Source of the DNA: Brevibacillus reuszeri
GTDB lineage: Bacteria > Bacillota > Bacilli > Brevibacillales > Brevibacillaceae
NCBI RefSeq assembly: GCF_001187725.1
Contig: NZ_LGIQ01000007.1
Coordinates: 308,324 to 372,323, forward strand
Length of the DNA stretch: 64,000 nt
Direction: 5' to 3'
A model generated the notes under the pieces. The model worked only from the letters and a program-made list of their open reading frames with translations, ran no database searches and was not told the DNA's origin. Position numbers and translations under genes: made by a program. This document shows, piece after piece, positions 1-8,802 of the stretch. Numbering within the stretch: position 1 is the stretch's first letter; each line of letters starts with the position of its first letter.

Positions 1-1
1 T

Positions 2-217
2 GTCAATGTGCTGGAGAAGAAGGAGAAGATCATTTTGAAAGGGGAGATTTCCTCTCCGATTAATCCGCAGCGAGGCTGTCGTTTTGCACCAAGATGTCCT
101 TTTGCAGAGAGTATCTGTCAAGAAAAAGATCCGGAATGGACAGAGGTTGAGGCAGAGCATTACGTGGCTTGCCATCGAGCGGTGGAGCTGGCAAAAGGGC
201 TGATTCACTACCATTAA
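2..217 (+). CDS. Oligopeptide/dipeptide ABC transporter ATP-binding protein (3' end only)
   Basis: Only the last ~71 codons are in the window; the frame is open to the left edge. The visible part is the C-terminal extension of OppD/OppF/DppD-type ATPases, with the cysteine pattern seen in that family (CRFAPRCPFA, then a Cys about 8 residues on, and a final CHRA). This tail follows the ABC nucleotide-binding domain and is known in some members to hold a cluster or metal. The ATPase would power peptide import and would be the last ABC component before the substrate-binding lipoprotein 61 bp downstream, so the two probably serve one importer. Which peptides it moves cannot be told. Confidence 0.85.
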   Translation, partial: VNVLEKKEKIILKGEISSPINPQRGCRFAPRCPFAESICQEKDPEWTEVEAEHYVACHRAVELAKGLIHYH

Positions 218-278
218 TTCCTCATTTCTTTTTGAGTGGGTTATACATAGCGTCAGATAACGGACAGGAGGATTTTAG

Positions 279-2099
279 ATGAAAAAAAGAGGATTATCCG
301 CACTTTTGCTAAGTACGCTGCTTGTAGTAGGCGGATGCGAGGTTGCTTCGAAAAAGGATGTTGTCAAGGAGGAGAGCAAGGAGCCGAGTATTCAAAAGCC
401 GGTAGAGATTGTGCTGCTCACGCAAAGCAGAGATGAAACAGATGCCAACGTCATTCGCGATCAGCTGTCCAAAGCCGGCTTTCAAGTCAAACTAAATCTG
501 CAGCCTGATTTCGGTAGCTATACCGCGCAAGAAAAGGCAGGGAACTTTGACGTCGCCATCTCCAGCTGGACAACGGTAACCGGCAATCCAGACTACGCAG
601 TTAGATCGTTGTTCAAAACGGGAGGCGACTATAACAAGGGGCCGATCAGTGATCCAGAGATTGACCAGCTAATTGATACAGCAGCCTCGCAAACCCCGGA
701 CGAATACAAAGCCACCTATGAAAAATTGGAGCAGCGTCTCGTTTTCGATAAGGCATATATCGCTCCGCTGTATGTTTCGTTAAAAAGCCAGGGGCTGAAC
801 CACACCGTGCTGAAGGAAAGCAGCGTTCGGTTGTCCAAATCCAGATCGATGGTATGGGAAGCAATTGATTTTGTAGACGAATCCAAGCGTGGGAAAGACC
901 CATTGATTTTACAGCAAGCCATCTCCAGCCTGACTTCTCTGGACCCGATCAAAGGAAATGACGGTTCGATTAACATGTTAAATACGAATATGTATGTCCG
1001 TCTGGTGAATCTCACCGATGACGACAAAATTACGGCAGAGGGTGCGCTGTCTCACAACTACGCTATCGCAGAAGGGAATTCGGATTACTACTTCCTGCTT
1101 CGTGACGACATTACCTTCGCCAAAATCAAAGACAAGCTAGCGGTTGATTCGCAAGAGCGAGTAGGGGCAGAGGATGTTGTTTTTTCCTTGAACCGAGCGA
1201 AAAACAAGGATGCCGTACCAGATCATCGCACCTATAGCTTGCATGAGCATATTCAAAATGTCGAGATTGTGACGGACTTGAACGCCCTTACTTCGGCAAA
1301 ACAATCCGGAGGCGGCGGTACGATCAAAGAGGCGCTTGAAAAGGGAGTAAAAGCACCGATCAGTGAACTTGCGAGCGAGAAGGCGAATGCTGACAACCAA
1401 GCTGGGAAATATCAAGTAGTGAAGCTTACGACCACAAAACCGTTCCCACAGGTGTTGAACTATTTGGCCCATCAATCGGCAGGGATTGTTTCCAAAAAGC
1501 AGGTAGAGAGCATCAATACGTTTGACGTAGCGAAATACGATGTGAACAAGGACATTACCTATGGGGATCAGGCGACGGTCACAGAAGGCGCTACGTATAA
1601 CAATGCACTTGCCGCAAGCGGTCCGTATATTCTCTCTTATAAAAACGACTATGAAGCCGTCTTTTATAAAAACCCAGGCTATCGCAAAGGAACAGAGTTC
1701 GAACCGAAAATTTCCAAGCTGGTCGTACGCTTCATCAAGGATGCGGACAGCGCACTTGCTGCACTTCGCAGCGGGGAGATCCATGTCTATTACGGCATCC
1801 CTGAAACGAAGTTCGACTTGGTGAAAAATGACAGCAAGCTCAAGCTGCAAACGCTCGAAAGCAACGGGGTAGCGTATCTCTTGTTTAATCTGGAAAACAG
1901 AGAAGTATCCAAAAGCGAGGATTTGAGAAAAGCAGTCTTGTATGCAATCAATCAGGAGGAATTGATCAAAACGTATAATGACAATAAGTTCAAGGCTTCC
2001 TCGACACTTACGCCTTTGGTCAAAACGGGCTTGGAGCTAAAATCAGACTCAAACAAAGTGAAGGAATACTTGAAAAAGTATGCTGAGAGCAGCAAATAA
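279..2099 (+). CDS. Family 5 solute-binding lipoprotein with circularly permuted domain order
   Basis: Exported lipoprotein: hydrophobic signal followed by lipobox VVGGC with Cys20, then a charged linker. It resembles OppA/DppA-type peptide-binding proteins, but the order is swapped. Residues ~42-190 look like the usual C-terminal part (pattern VLLTQ..DE.....R.QLSKAG, then FDVAISSW, then SDPEIDQLID and AYIAPLYVSLKS). Residues ~207-606 look like the usual N-terminal and middle part (LQQAISSLTSLDPIKG, ...GAEDVVFSLNRAK, ...DLRKAVLYAINQEELI, ending in NKVKEYLKKYA). In normal relatives that last motif directly precedes the block found here at the N-terminus. Length 606 aa is slightly above the usual ~540-580. 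Start ATG follows GGACAGGAGG. It sits behind an opp/dpp ATPase gene and ends at a strong terminator. Confidence 0.85.
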   Translation: MKKRGLSALLLSTLLVVGGCEVASKKDVVKEESKEPSIQKPVEIVLLTQSRDETDANVIRDQLSKAGFQVKLNLQPDFGSYTAQEKAGNFDVAISSWTTVTGNPDYAVRSLFKTGGDYNKGPISDPEIDQLIDTAASQTPDEYKATYEKLEQRLVFDKAYIAPLYVSLKSQGLNHTVLKESSVRLSKSRSMVWEAIDFVDESKRGKDPLILQQAISSLTSLDPIKGNDGSINMLNTNMYVRLVNLTDDDKITAEGALSHNYAIAEGNSDYYFLLRDDITFAKIKDKLAVDSQERVGAEDVVFSLNRAKNKDAVPDHRTYSLHEHIQNVEIVTDLNALTSAKQSGGGGTIKEALEKGVKAPISELASEKANADNQAGKYQVVKLTTTKPFPQVLNYLAHQSAGIVSKKQVESINTFDVAKYDVNKDITYGDQATVTEGATYNNALAASGPYILSYKNDYEAVFYKNPGYRKGTEFEPKISKLVVRFIKDADSALAALRSGEIHVYYGIPETKFDLVKNDSKLKLQTLESNGVAYLLFNLENREVSKSEDLRKAVLYAINQEELIKTYNDNKFKASSTLTPLVKTGLELKSDSNKVKEYLKKYAESSK

Positions 2100-2130
2100 G
2101 AAATCGTAAATTGTGATGACGTCAAAAGCA

Positions 2131-2174
2131 AAAAAAGCCTTTCCATCCGGTTATCCCGGCAGAAAGGCTTTTTG
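2131..2174. terminator. Bidirectional rho-independent terminator
   Basis: Perfect 12-bp stem (2132-2143 with 2162-2173, AAAAAGCCTTTC and its complement) with an A-run on one side and a T-run on the other. It separates the converging binding-protein and amidohydrolase genes and can stop both. Confidence 0.9.
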
Positions 2175-2177
2175 ACT

Positions 2178-3617
2178 TTAGTTTTGTGGTTTCTTTTTGT
2201 GGAATTCCAATGTTTGCTCCACTTCTTTTACTTTGTTGTATACGTCGGTCATGTCTTTCAAATCTTTTTGATAATCATAGGTCTTGAGCGTTTTGTTTTC
2301 CACAATGATTTTCCCGTTGACGATCACATCGGTGACGTTTTGTGGACCGGCTGCATAAGCAATCGTTGCATATGGATCGTAGGTTGGGAATGTGTTTGGA
2401 GCATGGACGTCAACGATGATAATGTCCGCGAGCTTGCCTACTTCCAAGGAACCGATTTTGTCTCCAAGTCCGAGTGCCTTGGCTCCTCCGATAGTCGCCA
2501 GCTCCACGACCTTGCTCGGTGGCATCAGGCTTTGATCTCCGTTTACCAGTTTATGGACGCGAGCGGCGTATCCCATGGTTCCAAATACATCCATCGTGTT
2601 GGAGCTCATAGGTCCGTCTGTTCCCAGTCCCATTGCGACGCCTGCCTGATCGATCTTGATAGCAGGAGCTACACCTGTTGCACCCTTTGTATTGGCGATC
2701 GGATTGTGGGCAATGGTCGCACCTTTTTGTTTGATCAGTTGAATATCCTCATCCGAAATGTGGATGGCGTGCGCCAAAATGGTGTTATTGTCCAAAATGC
2801 CAATAGAGTCAAAATATTTGATGACCGAATCGGCTTTCACGCCAAACTTTTTCTCGATCCGCTGCGGCTCGTCGGCAAACTCAGCTGCGTGAATGATAAA
2901 CGGTACTTTGTATTTGTCAGCCAGAGCCTTCGAAGCTTTGAGCATCTCAGGGCTCACTGTGTATGTAGCATGCGGCGCCACGGCAGGTACGATCAAATCA
3001 CTGTTTTTATACTGCTTGATGAACTCTTCGGCATATTGAAGTCCACCATACGGCGTTGGAGCGTCTACGACCGGAGAGCTGATGACGGTTTCTCCCAGCA
3101 CGCCTCTGATCCCGATAGTTTCCGTTGCCTTTGCAATTTCGTCTTCGTGATAGTACATATCGGAGTAGGTGGTCACTCCACCCATGGCCATTTCGATGGC
3201 CCCGTGGATGGACGCTTTATAGATCAGGTCACGGGAGAGGAGCTCGCCCTCTAGCGGGAAAAAGACCTCGAACAGTCTGTTTCCAACGCCTTCCTCTCCG
3301 ATGCTGCGGAAAGCGACCATCGGCACGTGGTTATGGGAGTTAACCATGCCGGGCATCACGATATCCCCACCTGCATCCACAACCTTGGGTGCGCTGTATT
3401 CATCTGCCAGCTTTGCATCGCCAACGGCCACGATCTTGTTGTTCTTGACCACAATGGTTCCGTTGTCAAAGCGATCCTTCTTGCTGTTCATCGTCAAGAC
3501 TTGTCCATTTTTGATGATGAGATCAGCACTTTTCTTCTCGACAGCATGGGTCGTTGAAAAAGTTGCCGAGGCAAGCGCCAGGGCCATTACAGATAATAAA
3601 GTCCATTTCTTTTTCAT
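2178..3617 (-). CDS. Exported amidohydrolase, TrzN/AtzA - SAH/MTA deaminase-like family
   Basis: 479 aa metal-dependent amidohydrolase with an unusual N-terminal signal peptide (MKKKWTLLSVMALALASATFSTTHA), so it should act outside the membrane. The fold signatures are visible: DLIIKNGQVLTMN start strand, metal ligands in VNSHNHVPM, a middle PHATYTVSPE loop, FIIHAAE, ILAHAIH, and GTDGPMSSNTMD with the catalytic Asp. The C-terminus has the usual KLADIIIVDV return to the beta-sandwich. Family members hydrolyse or deaminate triazines, S-adenosylhomocysteine, methylthioadenosine or guanine-like rings; cytosolic versions have no leader. The substrate here is unknown. It faces the upstream gene across a shared terminator and appears monocistronic. 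Confidence 0.85.
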   Translation of the reverse strand: MKKKWTLLSVMALALASATFSTTHAVEKKSADLIIKNGQVLTMNSKKDRFDNGTIVVKNNKIVAVGDAKLADEYSAPKVVDAGGDIVMPGMVNSHNHVPMVAFRSIGEEGVGNRLFEVFFPLEGELLSRDLIYKASIHGAIEMAMGGVTTYSDMYYHEDEIAKATETIGIRGVLGETVISSPVVDAPTPYGGLQYAEEFIKQYKNSDLIVPAVAPHATYTVSPEMLKASKALADKYKVPFIIHAAEFADEPQRIEKKFGVKADSVIKYFDSIGILDNNTILAHAIHISDEDIQLIKQKGATIAHNPIANTKGATGVAPAIKIDQAGVAMGLGTDGPMSSNTMDVFGTMGYAARVHKLVNGDQSLMPPSKVVELATIGGAKALGLGDKIGSLEVGKLADIIIVDVHAPNTFPTYDPYATIAYAAGPQNVTDVIVNGKIIVENKTLKTYDYQKDLKDMTDVYNKVKEVEQTLEFHKKKPQN

Positions 3618-3755
3618 GTAGTTCCTCCAGCCTAAAAATTGTGTAGACTTTCATTGTAGCATGATTGATCTTCCTTAACATGAAAAATCTACCTTATTCC
3701 AGTTTTCGGCGTTGCCGATCACTTGGATTGCCCCCGCTGCCATTGCTTTGGCAGT

Positions 3756-4259
3756 TTACGATTCATGATGCAACCAGGTGAGGGGAATCTGATAAGCACG
3801 GACAATGCCTTCTGCAAGCTCTGCCAGATTCCTGTCGATGATATAGACAGGTGCCTCATCATCCGTTTGGGGAATCATTCCGAGCAAATGCTCTTGCAAC
3901 TGTTCAATGGCTGCCCAGCGATCCTGTACCGAACCAGAGCCAGCTGTGAGGGTAAACATTGATACGATCTCGGCATAGAGGTACATGTTTTCATTTGGAC
4001 TGATGAAGCCGGAATCATCTAGATGGGCAAGCTCGGCGGATGCGGGAAGAAGCAGGAGAGAAAAGACATCGCCCAGCATCGAGGATTTTGTTAGAATGGC
4101 TTCCAGCTTTTCGCGCTCTTCCGTTGTTTCGACGATAAAAAGCAGTTTATCCCGGTCAAAGACATTGACATGATCCCCGATTTTATGTATGACTTGAGCA
4201 TAGAAGCCGGGCAGTTTGCCAGCCGGCACGTGTAGTTCCACACCGTACATATGGCGCAT
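3756..4259 (-). CDS. Conserved hypothetical protein, 167 aa
   Basis: I do not recognise this family. The protein is soluble (no signal or membrane segment), mixed alpha/beta, acidic, with an HVPAGKLPGFYAQVIHKIGD start and a C-terminal VYIIDRNLAELAEGIVRAYQ segment. ATG 4259 is preceded by CGAGGTGA at a good distance. It is divergent from the MBL-fold hydrolase gene with only 63 bp between the two starts, so the promoters must overlap; shared regulation is possible. No catalytic motif is evident. Confidence 0.75.
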   Translation of the reverse strand: MRHMYGVELHVPAGKLPGFYAQVIHKIGDHVNVFDRDKLLFIVETTEEREKLEAILTKSSMLGDVFSLLLLPASAELAHLDDSGFISPNENMYLYAEIVSMFTLTAGSGSVQDRWAAIEQLQEHLLGMIPQTDDEAPVYIIDRNLAELAEGIVRAYQIPLTWLHHES

Positions 4260-4322
4260 ATACTATTCACCTCGTAAAAACGTCAATTTACTCTATCGTA
4301 TCAAAAAATCAGGGAGGTTCCT

Positions 4323-4970
4323 ATGAGCGACCAACAACTCACTATTCAATCCTTTGCACTGGGAGGATTTCAGACGAATGCTTATGTCCTGACCAATCCG
4401 CAAACCAATGAGACGATTGTCATCGACCCGGGAATGGAACCGGCAAATCTGCTGCAAGCCCTTGCGGGGAAACAGGTCGTAGCCATTTTATTGACTCATG
4501 CCCATCTCGATCACATCGGTGGACTCAATCAAGTAAGAGAGCTGACAAAAGCTCCTGTCTATATTCATCCACTTGAGCAAGAGTGGCTGACAAACCCGGA
4601 TTTGAACGGTTCGAGCCGCTGGAATCTGCCAGAGCCAATCGTTTGCCAGCGGGCTGAGCATGAGCTTGTGGATGAACAAACTCTTGAGCTGGCTGGCTTG
4701 ACGATTCGTGTCCTGCACACACCAGGCCATTCACCTGGAAGCTGTTCATTTGTCATCGGACAGCATTGCTTCGGAGGCGACGTCTTGTTCGCGCAAAGCA
4801 TCGGACGTACTGATTTGCCGGGTGGCGATTATGAAACATTAATGATGAGCATTCAGGACAAACTGTTTGAACTGGACGATGAGACAATCGTATATCCGGG
4901 ACATGGACCAAAAACGACTATTGATTCCGAGAAAACGTTTAATCCGTTTGTGACAGGGCTGTTACGCTAG
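4323..4970 (+). CDS. MBL-fold metallo-hydrolase, glyoxalase II-like (YqgX type)
   Basis: 215 aa metallo-beta-lactamase fold protein. Metal-binding motif THAHLDH (His59, His61, Asp63, His64) is followed by HTPGHSPGSCSF, GGDVLFAQSIGRTD and VYPGHGPKT, the order typical of hydroxyacylglutathione-hydrolase relatives, where two metals activate water to cut a thioester. Together with the DUF2626 gene (8908) and the Spx-like gene (10473) it matches the B. subtilis order yqgX-yqgY-yqgZ, interrupted here by four genes. RBS GGGAGG lies just before the ATG. The true substrate is unknown; thiol esters of bacillithiol would fit the bshC gene elsewhere in the window but this is inference. Confidence 0.85.
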   Translation: MSDQQLTIQSFALGGFQTNAYVLTNPQTNETIVIDPGMEPANLLQALAGKQVVAILLTHAHLDHIGGLNQVRELTKAPVYIHPLEQEWLTNPDLNGSSRWNLPEPIVCQRAEHELVDEQTLELAGLTIRVLHTPGHSPGSCSFVIGQHCFGGDVLFAQSIGRTDLPGGDYETLMMSIQDKLFELDDETIVYPGHGPKTTIDSEKTFNPFVTGLLR

Positions 4971-5064
4971 GCCGTTTGTGGGGATTCTTTTGGCATAGAA
5001 GAGAGGATATCGCAGACAGGCGCCGAAAGAGGTAGGGGTCACACCAAAAAAGGAGCTACGAGTT

Positions 5065-6363
5065 ATGAAGAAAAAATGGTGTTTATGGGCGCTCGTTGCT
5101 GCGCTTGGGTGCACCAGTGTAGCTGGCTGTGTTCCGCCGGCTGCCAAAAAGGAACAGCTCTCCACAACTCCTGCTCAAAACGTACCCCCGTCATCTGATT
5201 CTGCACCGTCTGCGCAGTCCGATCCGCAAACACAGACGAGTACAGGAGAGAGCACTGGGGAGCAGACGACAACACCTGTCGAGCCTCCATCCCGTTTTCC
5301 TGAACAACGCATCACGGTCATGGCCGTTGGCGATATCATGGTTCATCAGGAGCAGATGGACGCAGCATGGAATCCCACAACAAAAACGTATGATTTCAGA
5401 CCTTTCTTTACTCATGTAGAGCCGCTGTTCAAGGAAGCGGACTGGGTGATTGGAAATTTGGAAACAACCATGAGCGGAAGTGGAGCAGGGTACTCCGGGT
5501 ATCCCATGTTCAATTCACCAGAGTCCCTTGCCCCGACTTTAAAAGAGGTTGGCTTTACGGCTGTATCTACCGCGAACAATCACTCATTGGATCGTAGCGA
5601 GCAGGGCGTTCTGAAGACAATCAAATATCTGGATCAAGCTGGTATCTTACACACAGGTACTTTTTCCAGTCCAGAGGAGCGCGACGAGCCATTGCTGCTC
5701 CATAAAGATGGTTTTACCCTTGGGCTTGTCTCCTACACCTACGGCACGAACGGGATTCCTATCCCAGCAGGCAAAGATTATCTCATTAATCTAATTTCAC
5801 CAGAGTTAATCAAAAAAGACATCGCGCGGGCAAGGGAAAAGGGTGCTGATCTTGTGGCGGTAGCCCTACATTTCGGGGAAGAGTATCAACGCTTTCCAAA
5901 CGACTCGCAAAAGAAGATAGCAGAGCTTTGTCTCACCTATGGTGCCGATCTGATTCTAGGCGCTCATCCGCATGTCGTACAACCCTATGAGTGGAAAACC
6001 GTCACACTGGAGGATGGCCGTCAGCATCGAGGCTTAATCACCTATTCTCTCGGCAATTTCATTTCTGCACAACGCTGGGATTACAAGGATGTGGGAGCGA
6101 TTCTCCAGCTTACCTTGCACAAAAGTGAAGCAGGGGAAGCAAGCATTGAACAGGCAGAAATGATTCCGACTTACGTTTATTTTTACCGCAAGAATGGCAA
6201 GCGTAATTATGTCATTTATCCGATTCCTCAAACACTCGCAAGGCTCCAGAACAACGAGAAGTTCCCAACCTTGACGAAGGAAGCCATCAACTACATGAAG
6301 CAATTGCAAAAAGAGATGCCGCAGCACGTAAACACGATTGTTTCCAAGAAAAAAGCCAGCTGA
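5065..6363 (+). CDS. CapA-family (poly-gamma-glutamate synthesis-like) lipoprotein
   Basis: 432 aa. Lipoprotein signal with Cys22 (TSVAGC), then a ~50-residue Pro/Ser/Thr/Gln linker, then a CapA/PgsA-type calcineurin-like phosphoesterase domain from ~residue 89. Motifs: VMAVGDIMVHQ, WVIGNLETTMSG, STANNHSLDR, VALHFGEEYQRFPN, DLILGAHPHVVQPYE and YSLGNFISAQ. CapA proteins help make or release cell-surface poly-glutamate in some bacilli, but many lipoprotein relatives have unknown roles, and no capB/capC/pgs genes are nearby. RBS AAAAAAGGAG before ATG 5065. Ends within a terminator shared with the converging gene. Confidence 0.85.
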   Translation: MKKKWCLWALVAALGCTSVAGCVPPAAKKEQLSTTPAQNVPPSSDSAPSAQSDPQTQTSTGESTGEQTTTPVEPPSRFPEQRITVMAVGDIMVHQEQMDAAWNPTTKTYDFRPFFTHVEPLFKEADWVIGNLETTMSGSGAGYSGYPMFNSPESLAPTLKEVGFTAVSTANNHSLDRSEQGVLKTIKYLDQAGILHTGTFSSPEERDEPLLLHKDGFTLGLVSYTYGTNGIPIPAGKDYLINLISPELIKKDIARAREKGADLVAVALHFGEEYQRFPNDSQKKIAELCLTYGADLILGAHPHVVQPYEWKTVTLEDGRQHRGLITYSLGNFISAQRWDYKDVGAILQLTLHKSEAGEASIEQAEMIPTYVYFYRKNGKRNYVIYPIPQTLARLQNNEKFPTLTKEAINYMKQLQKEMPQHVNTIVSKKKAS

Positions 6364-6383
6364 CAAATGAGCTGGCCTTATTT
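6351..6383. terminator. Bidirectional terminator between converging genes
   Basis: Stem GCCAGCT (6355-6361) with AGCTGGC (6370-6376), A-run before and T-rich tract after. The capA-like gene stop codon lies inside the hairpin, and the facing gene stops two bases beyond it. Confidence 0.8.
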
Positions 6384-7451
6384 CTTTCCAAATCCGAATG
6401 GAAGATTCAGTTTTAGCTGTAGCTTTAATTCCTCATTGAGCATCGTGATTCCCTCTACCTGAATGTTTGGGGAGATCAGCTCCGGATAAAAACCAAGATC
6501 GTATGTCTTTTCCATTTCCTCGATAGTAGACGGAGGCAAGGCGAATCCGTCAAATGCTAGTTCGGTAATGTGAAATTTCAACTGAGAAGGGGAGACGAGC
6601 TCGTATTCGCCGACAAGTCGAAGCTGCATATGATCGTAGGTGCCGTCGACAGTTAATTTGTTATCTTCAAAAGAGAAGTGTGATTGCTTGAACAGCTCGT
6701 CTTTTGTTATCAAAAACTGGTTAAATTCATCCTGCTTGATGGTCAAGGTGTGCGAGAAAAGACCATCAGATTGGATGCGATCCGGTGTAGCGAGCTCTGG
6801 CACTTGAACCATGACCTTGGCCAGCATCCCGAAAAACGTTTGGAAGGCAGGCAAGCCGCGCTTTTCCCAATCTGCAATAAGATGATCCATGAGTGCCTCA
6901 ACTGTCGTCGGGTCGTCCAGCTTTTGCACATTCTTTTCCTTTTCAGCCTGGATTGCAAGCATCTCGGCCAATTGTGCCTCGTATTTTTGGCGGGTATCCC
7001 GGAGGAGCGTCAGGCGGCCTTGCTTGTCAGCCTGAAGTGCGGTCAATTTGGTCCGTTCTGCCTGGAAGGCTTCCAAACGTTTGATATCATGCTCGTATAA
7101 AATCTGGATAAAATCAAACATTAGCAGAAACTCATTGAAATTTTCTGCATTTAACAATAGGGTCAGAAGATTGGCACGTTCACCTGTGTAGTAGGCTCTG
7201 GCCACTTCACCTGCATGTCGCTGCATGGCTTCTATCACAAGCTTTTGGCGCTGCAGATCAAGATCAATCCGTGCAATCTCCCCGTAAGTCCGTGTTTCTT
7301 CCGCCTTGATCAAGGTGAGTGTACGCTCCAATTCTTTTTGCGTGAAATGCTGCTGCAAGATCAGCTGCTCCAAAGGAATGGACGTCTCTTCCTGAGCGAA
7401 TACAGTCAATGGACATACGAGAAGGAACAGGATGAGCAGAAATTTGCGCAT
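6378..7451 (-). CDS. Exported coiled-coil protein with C-terminal beta-rich domain
   Basis: 357 aa if started at the second Met (MRKFLLILFLLV), which has AAAAGGTG at the right distance; a start 7 codons upstream has no RBS. A cleavable signal (to VFAQ) is followed by a long Glu/Gln/Lys/Ala-rich antiparallel coiled coil (~residues 20-185). That arrangement recalls the N-terminal coils of PcsB/CwlO/EnvC peptidoglycan-hydrolase regulators. A ~150-residue domain of alternating strands then ends in the amphipathic LNLPFGFGKK. There is no NlpC or LytM catalytic domain. I do not recognise the family; a cell-wall or sporulation surface role is a guess. It is divergent from the MidA-type gene. Confidence 0.75.
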   Translation of the reverse strand: MRKFLLILFLLVCPLTVFAQEETSIPLEQLILQQHFTQKELERTLTLIKAEETRTYGEIARIDLDLQRQKLVIEAMQRHAGEVARAYYTGERANLLTLLLNAENFNEFLLMFDFIQILYEHDIKRLEAFQAERTKLTALQADKQGRLTLLRDTRQKYEAQLAEMLAIQAEKEKNVQKLDDPTTVEALMDHLIADWEKRGLPAFQTFFGMLAKVMVQVPELATPDRIQSDGLFSHTLTIKQDEFNQFLITKDELFKQSHFSFEDNKLTVDGTYDHMQLRLVGEYELVSPSQLKFHITELAFDGFALPPSTIEEMEKTYDLGFYPELISPNIQVEGITMLNEELKLQLKLNLPFGFGKK

Positions 7452-7584
7452 ATTTTCACCTTTTGCCTTCATGATGGGAACTAGTCTCGAGAACCCCTTA
7501 TCTCATGATCTCTTTCACATTGTATGACTTCTTTTCGTATTATAGCCTTAATAGCTTGAATTTGGATAGCAGGAGAAGAGCCCA

Positions 7585-8703
7585 ATGGACTTGAACACGC
7601 TGATTCGAGAGGAAATACAGAAGCAACCCGAGAAGGCCATTCCATTTTCGCGCTATATGGAGCTGGCACTCTACCACCCTTCTTTTGGCTACTACATGTC
7701 AGACAAGCCCAAGGTAGGAAAAGAAGGAGACTTTTATACGAGCGCGTCCGTTCACCCTGTATTTGCTGAGACATTGGCAGATGCCGTAATCGATATGTGC
7801 CGGGCAGGTAATATGCCTGCTCCCACGCTGGTAGAAATCGGTGGGGGGACAGGGGCGCAATGCAGACACATGCTGGATCGGATTCGTGACGCCGCGCCGG
7901 AGCTGTACGAGACCTTGACTGTTATGATGATCGAAGCGAGTCCTTATCATCGCGAGGTCCAAAGGGAAGCGCTCCAGGAGCATGAGGTGTCCAAACAATG
8001 GTTTTCGTCCCTGGAGGAAGCAGCGGAGCAGGTAAGGATCGAAGGAGTCATTTTGTCGAACGAATGGCTGGACGCTTTTCCTGTTCATATCGCAGAAAAA
8101 GCAAAGGGCGGATGGCAGGAGGTTTGGGTTACGGAACGAGGGGGCGAGTTTGTAGAGGTTTGCAGAAAGGTAACACCTGAGCTGGCACCTTATCTGGAAG
8201 CATTGGACAGGAAGCTCCCCGTTGGCATGCGAATCGAGGTGAATCTGGAGCTGGAAAAGGCAGCGCAGGATGTTTCGCGACTTCTGAAAAAGGGGTTTGT
8301 AGTGACAATCGATTACGGCGACCTGAAGGAGGAGCTGTATCATCAAAGCCGCAAGCAAGGAACGCTCATGTGTTATTATCGTCACGTGGCACATGACAAT
8401 CCTTTTATTCATACAGGAGAGCAGGACATTACGGCACATGTCAACTTTTCAGACTGGAGTACATACGGCGTGCAGGCAGGTCTGCGAGAATGGGCGTACA
8501 TGCGCCAGGATCGCTTTTTAATGCGCAACGGACTACTAGAAAAGGCAGTGTCCCACATGGATACGGATCCATTTCGAAGCCCTGCGATGAAGCGAAACCG
8601 CGCGATTCAGCAATTGATTGACCCGGCAGGATTAGGGGGGAAATTCCGGGTCATGGTCCAAGCCAAGGAAATAGACGAGCAGACTATTCTGCGCTTTCGC
8701 TAG
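7585..8703 (+). CDS. SAM-dependent methyltransferase, MidA/NDUFAF7 (DUF185) family
   Basis: 372 aa. Family hallmarks are visible: N-terminal IPFSRYMELALYHPSFGYYM, the glycine loop VEIGGGTGAQCRHML for S-adenosylmethionine, SNEWLDAFPVHI, VTIDYGDLKEE and the C-terminal half with QDITAHVNFSDWSTYG. In mitochondria the relative NDUFAF7 methylates an arginine of a complex I subunit; the bacterial target is not established. RBS GGAGAAGAG precedes ATG 7585. It is followed by a strong terminator and probably transcribed alone. Confidence 0.88.
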   Translation: MDLNTLIREEIQKQPEKAIPFSRYMELALYHPSFGYYMSDKPKVGKEGDFYTSASVHPVFAETLADAVIDMCRAGNMPAPTLVEIGGGTGAQCRHMLDRIRDAAPELYETLTVMMIEASPYHREVQREALQEHEVSKQWFSSLEEAAEQVRIEGVILSNEWLDAFPVHIAEKAKGGWQEVWVTERGGEFVEVCRKVTPELAPYLEALDRKLPVGMRIEVNLELEKAAQDVSRLLKKGFVVTIDYGDLKEELYHQSRKQGTLMCYYRHVAHDNPFIHTGEQDITAHVNFSDWSTYGVQAGLREWAYMRQDRFLMRNGLLEKAVSHMDTDPFRSPAMKRNRAIQQLIDPAGLGGKFRVMVQAKEIDEQTILRFR

Positions 8704-8768
8704 CTGTAAATAAAAAAGCCCGCTGTATTCCTTGCGTGGGTTCTGGACAAAACGGTTATGCAATAGAC

Positions 8769-8802
8769 AAAAAAGATGCTCCCGAGAAGAGCATCTTTTT
8801 TT
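8769..8802 (+). terminator. Rho-independent terminator after the MidA-type gene
   Basis: GATGCTC (8775-8781) pairs with GAGCATC (8789-8795), flanked by A6 and T7, so it could also stop transcription arriving from the DUF2626 gene on the other strand. Confidence 0.88.

Noticed and set aside
2172..3254. 360-codon open frame on the plus strand
   Set aside because: It is antisense to the amidohydrolase gene, has Cys/His-rich composition typical of a shadow frame, and no RBS.
8709..8750. Second terminator after the MidA-type gene (AGCCCGC...GCGTGGGTT)
   Set aside because: The stem is interrupted and lacks a T-run; the real terminator is at 8769-8802.
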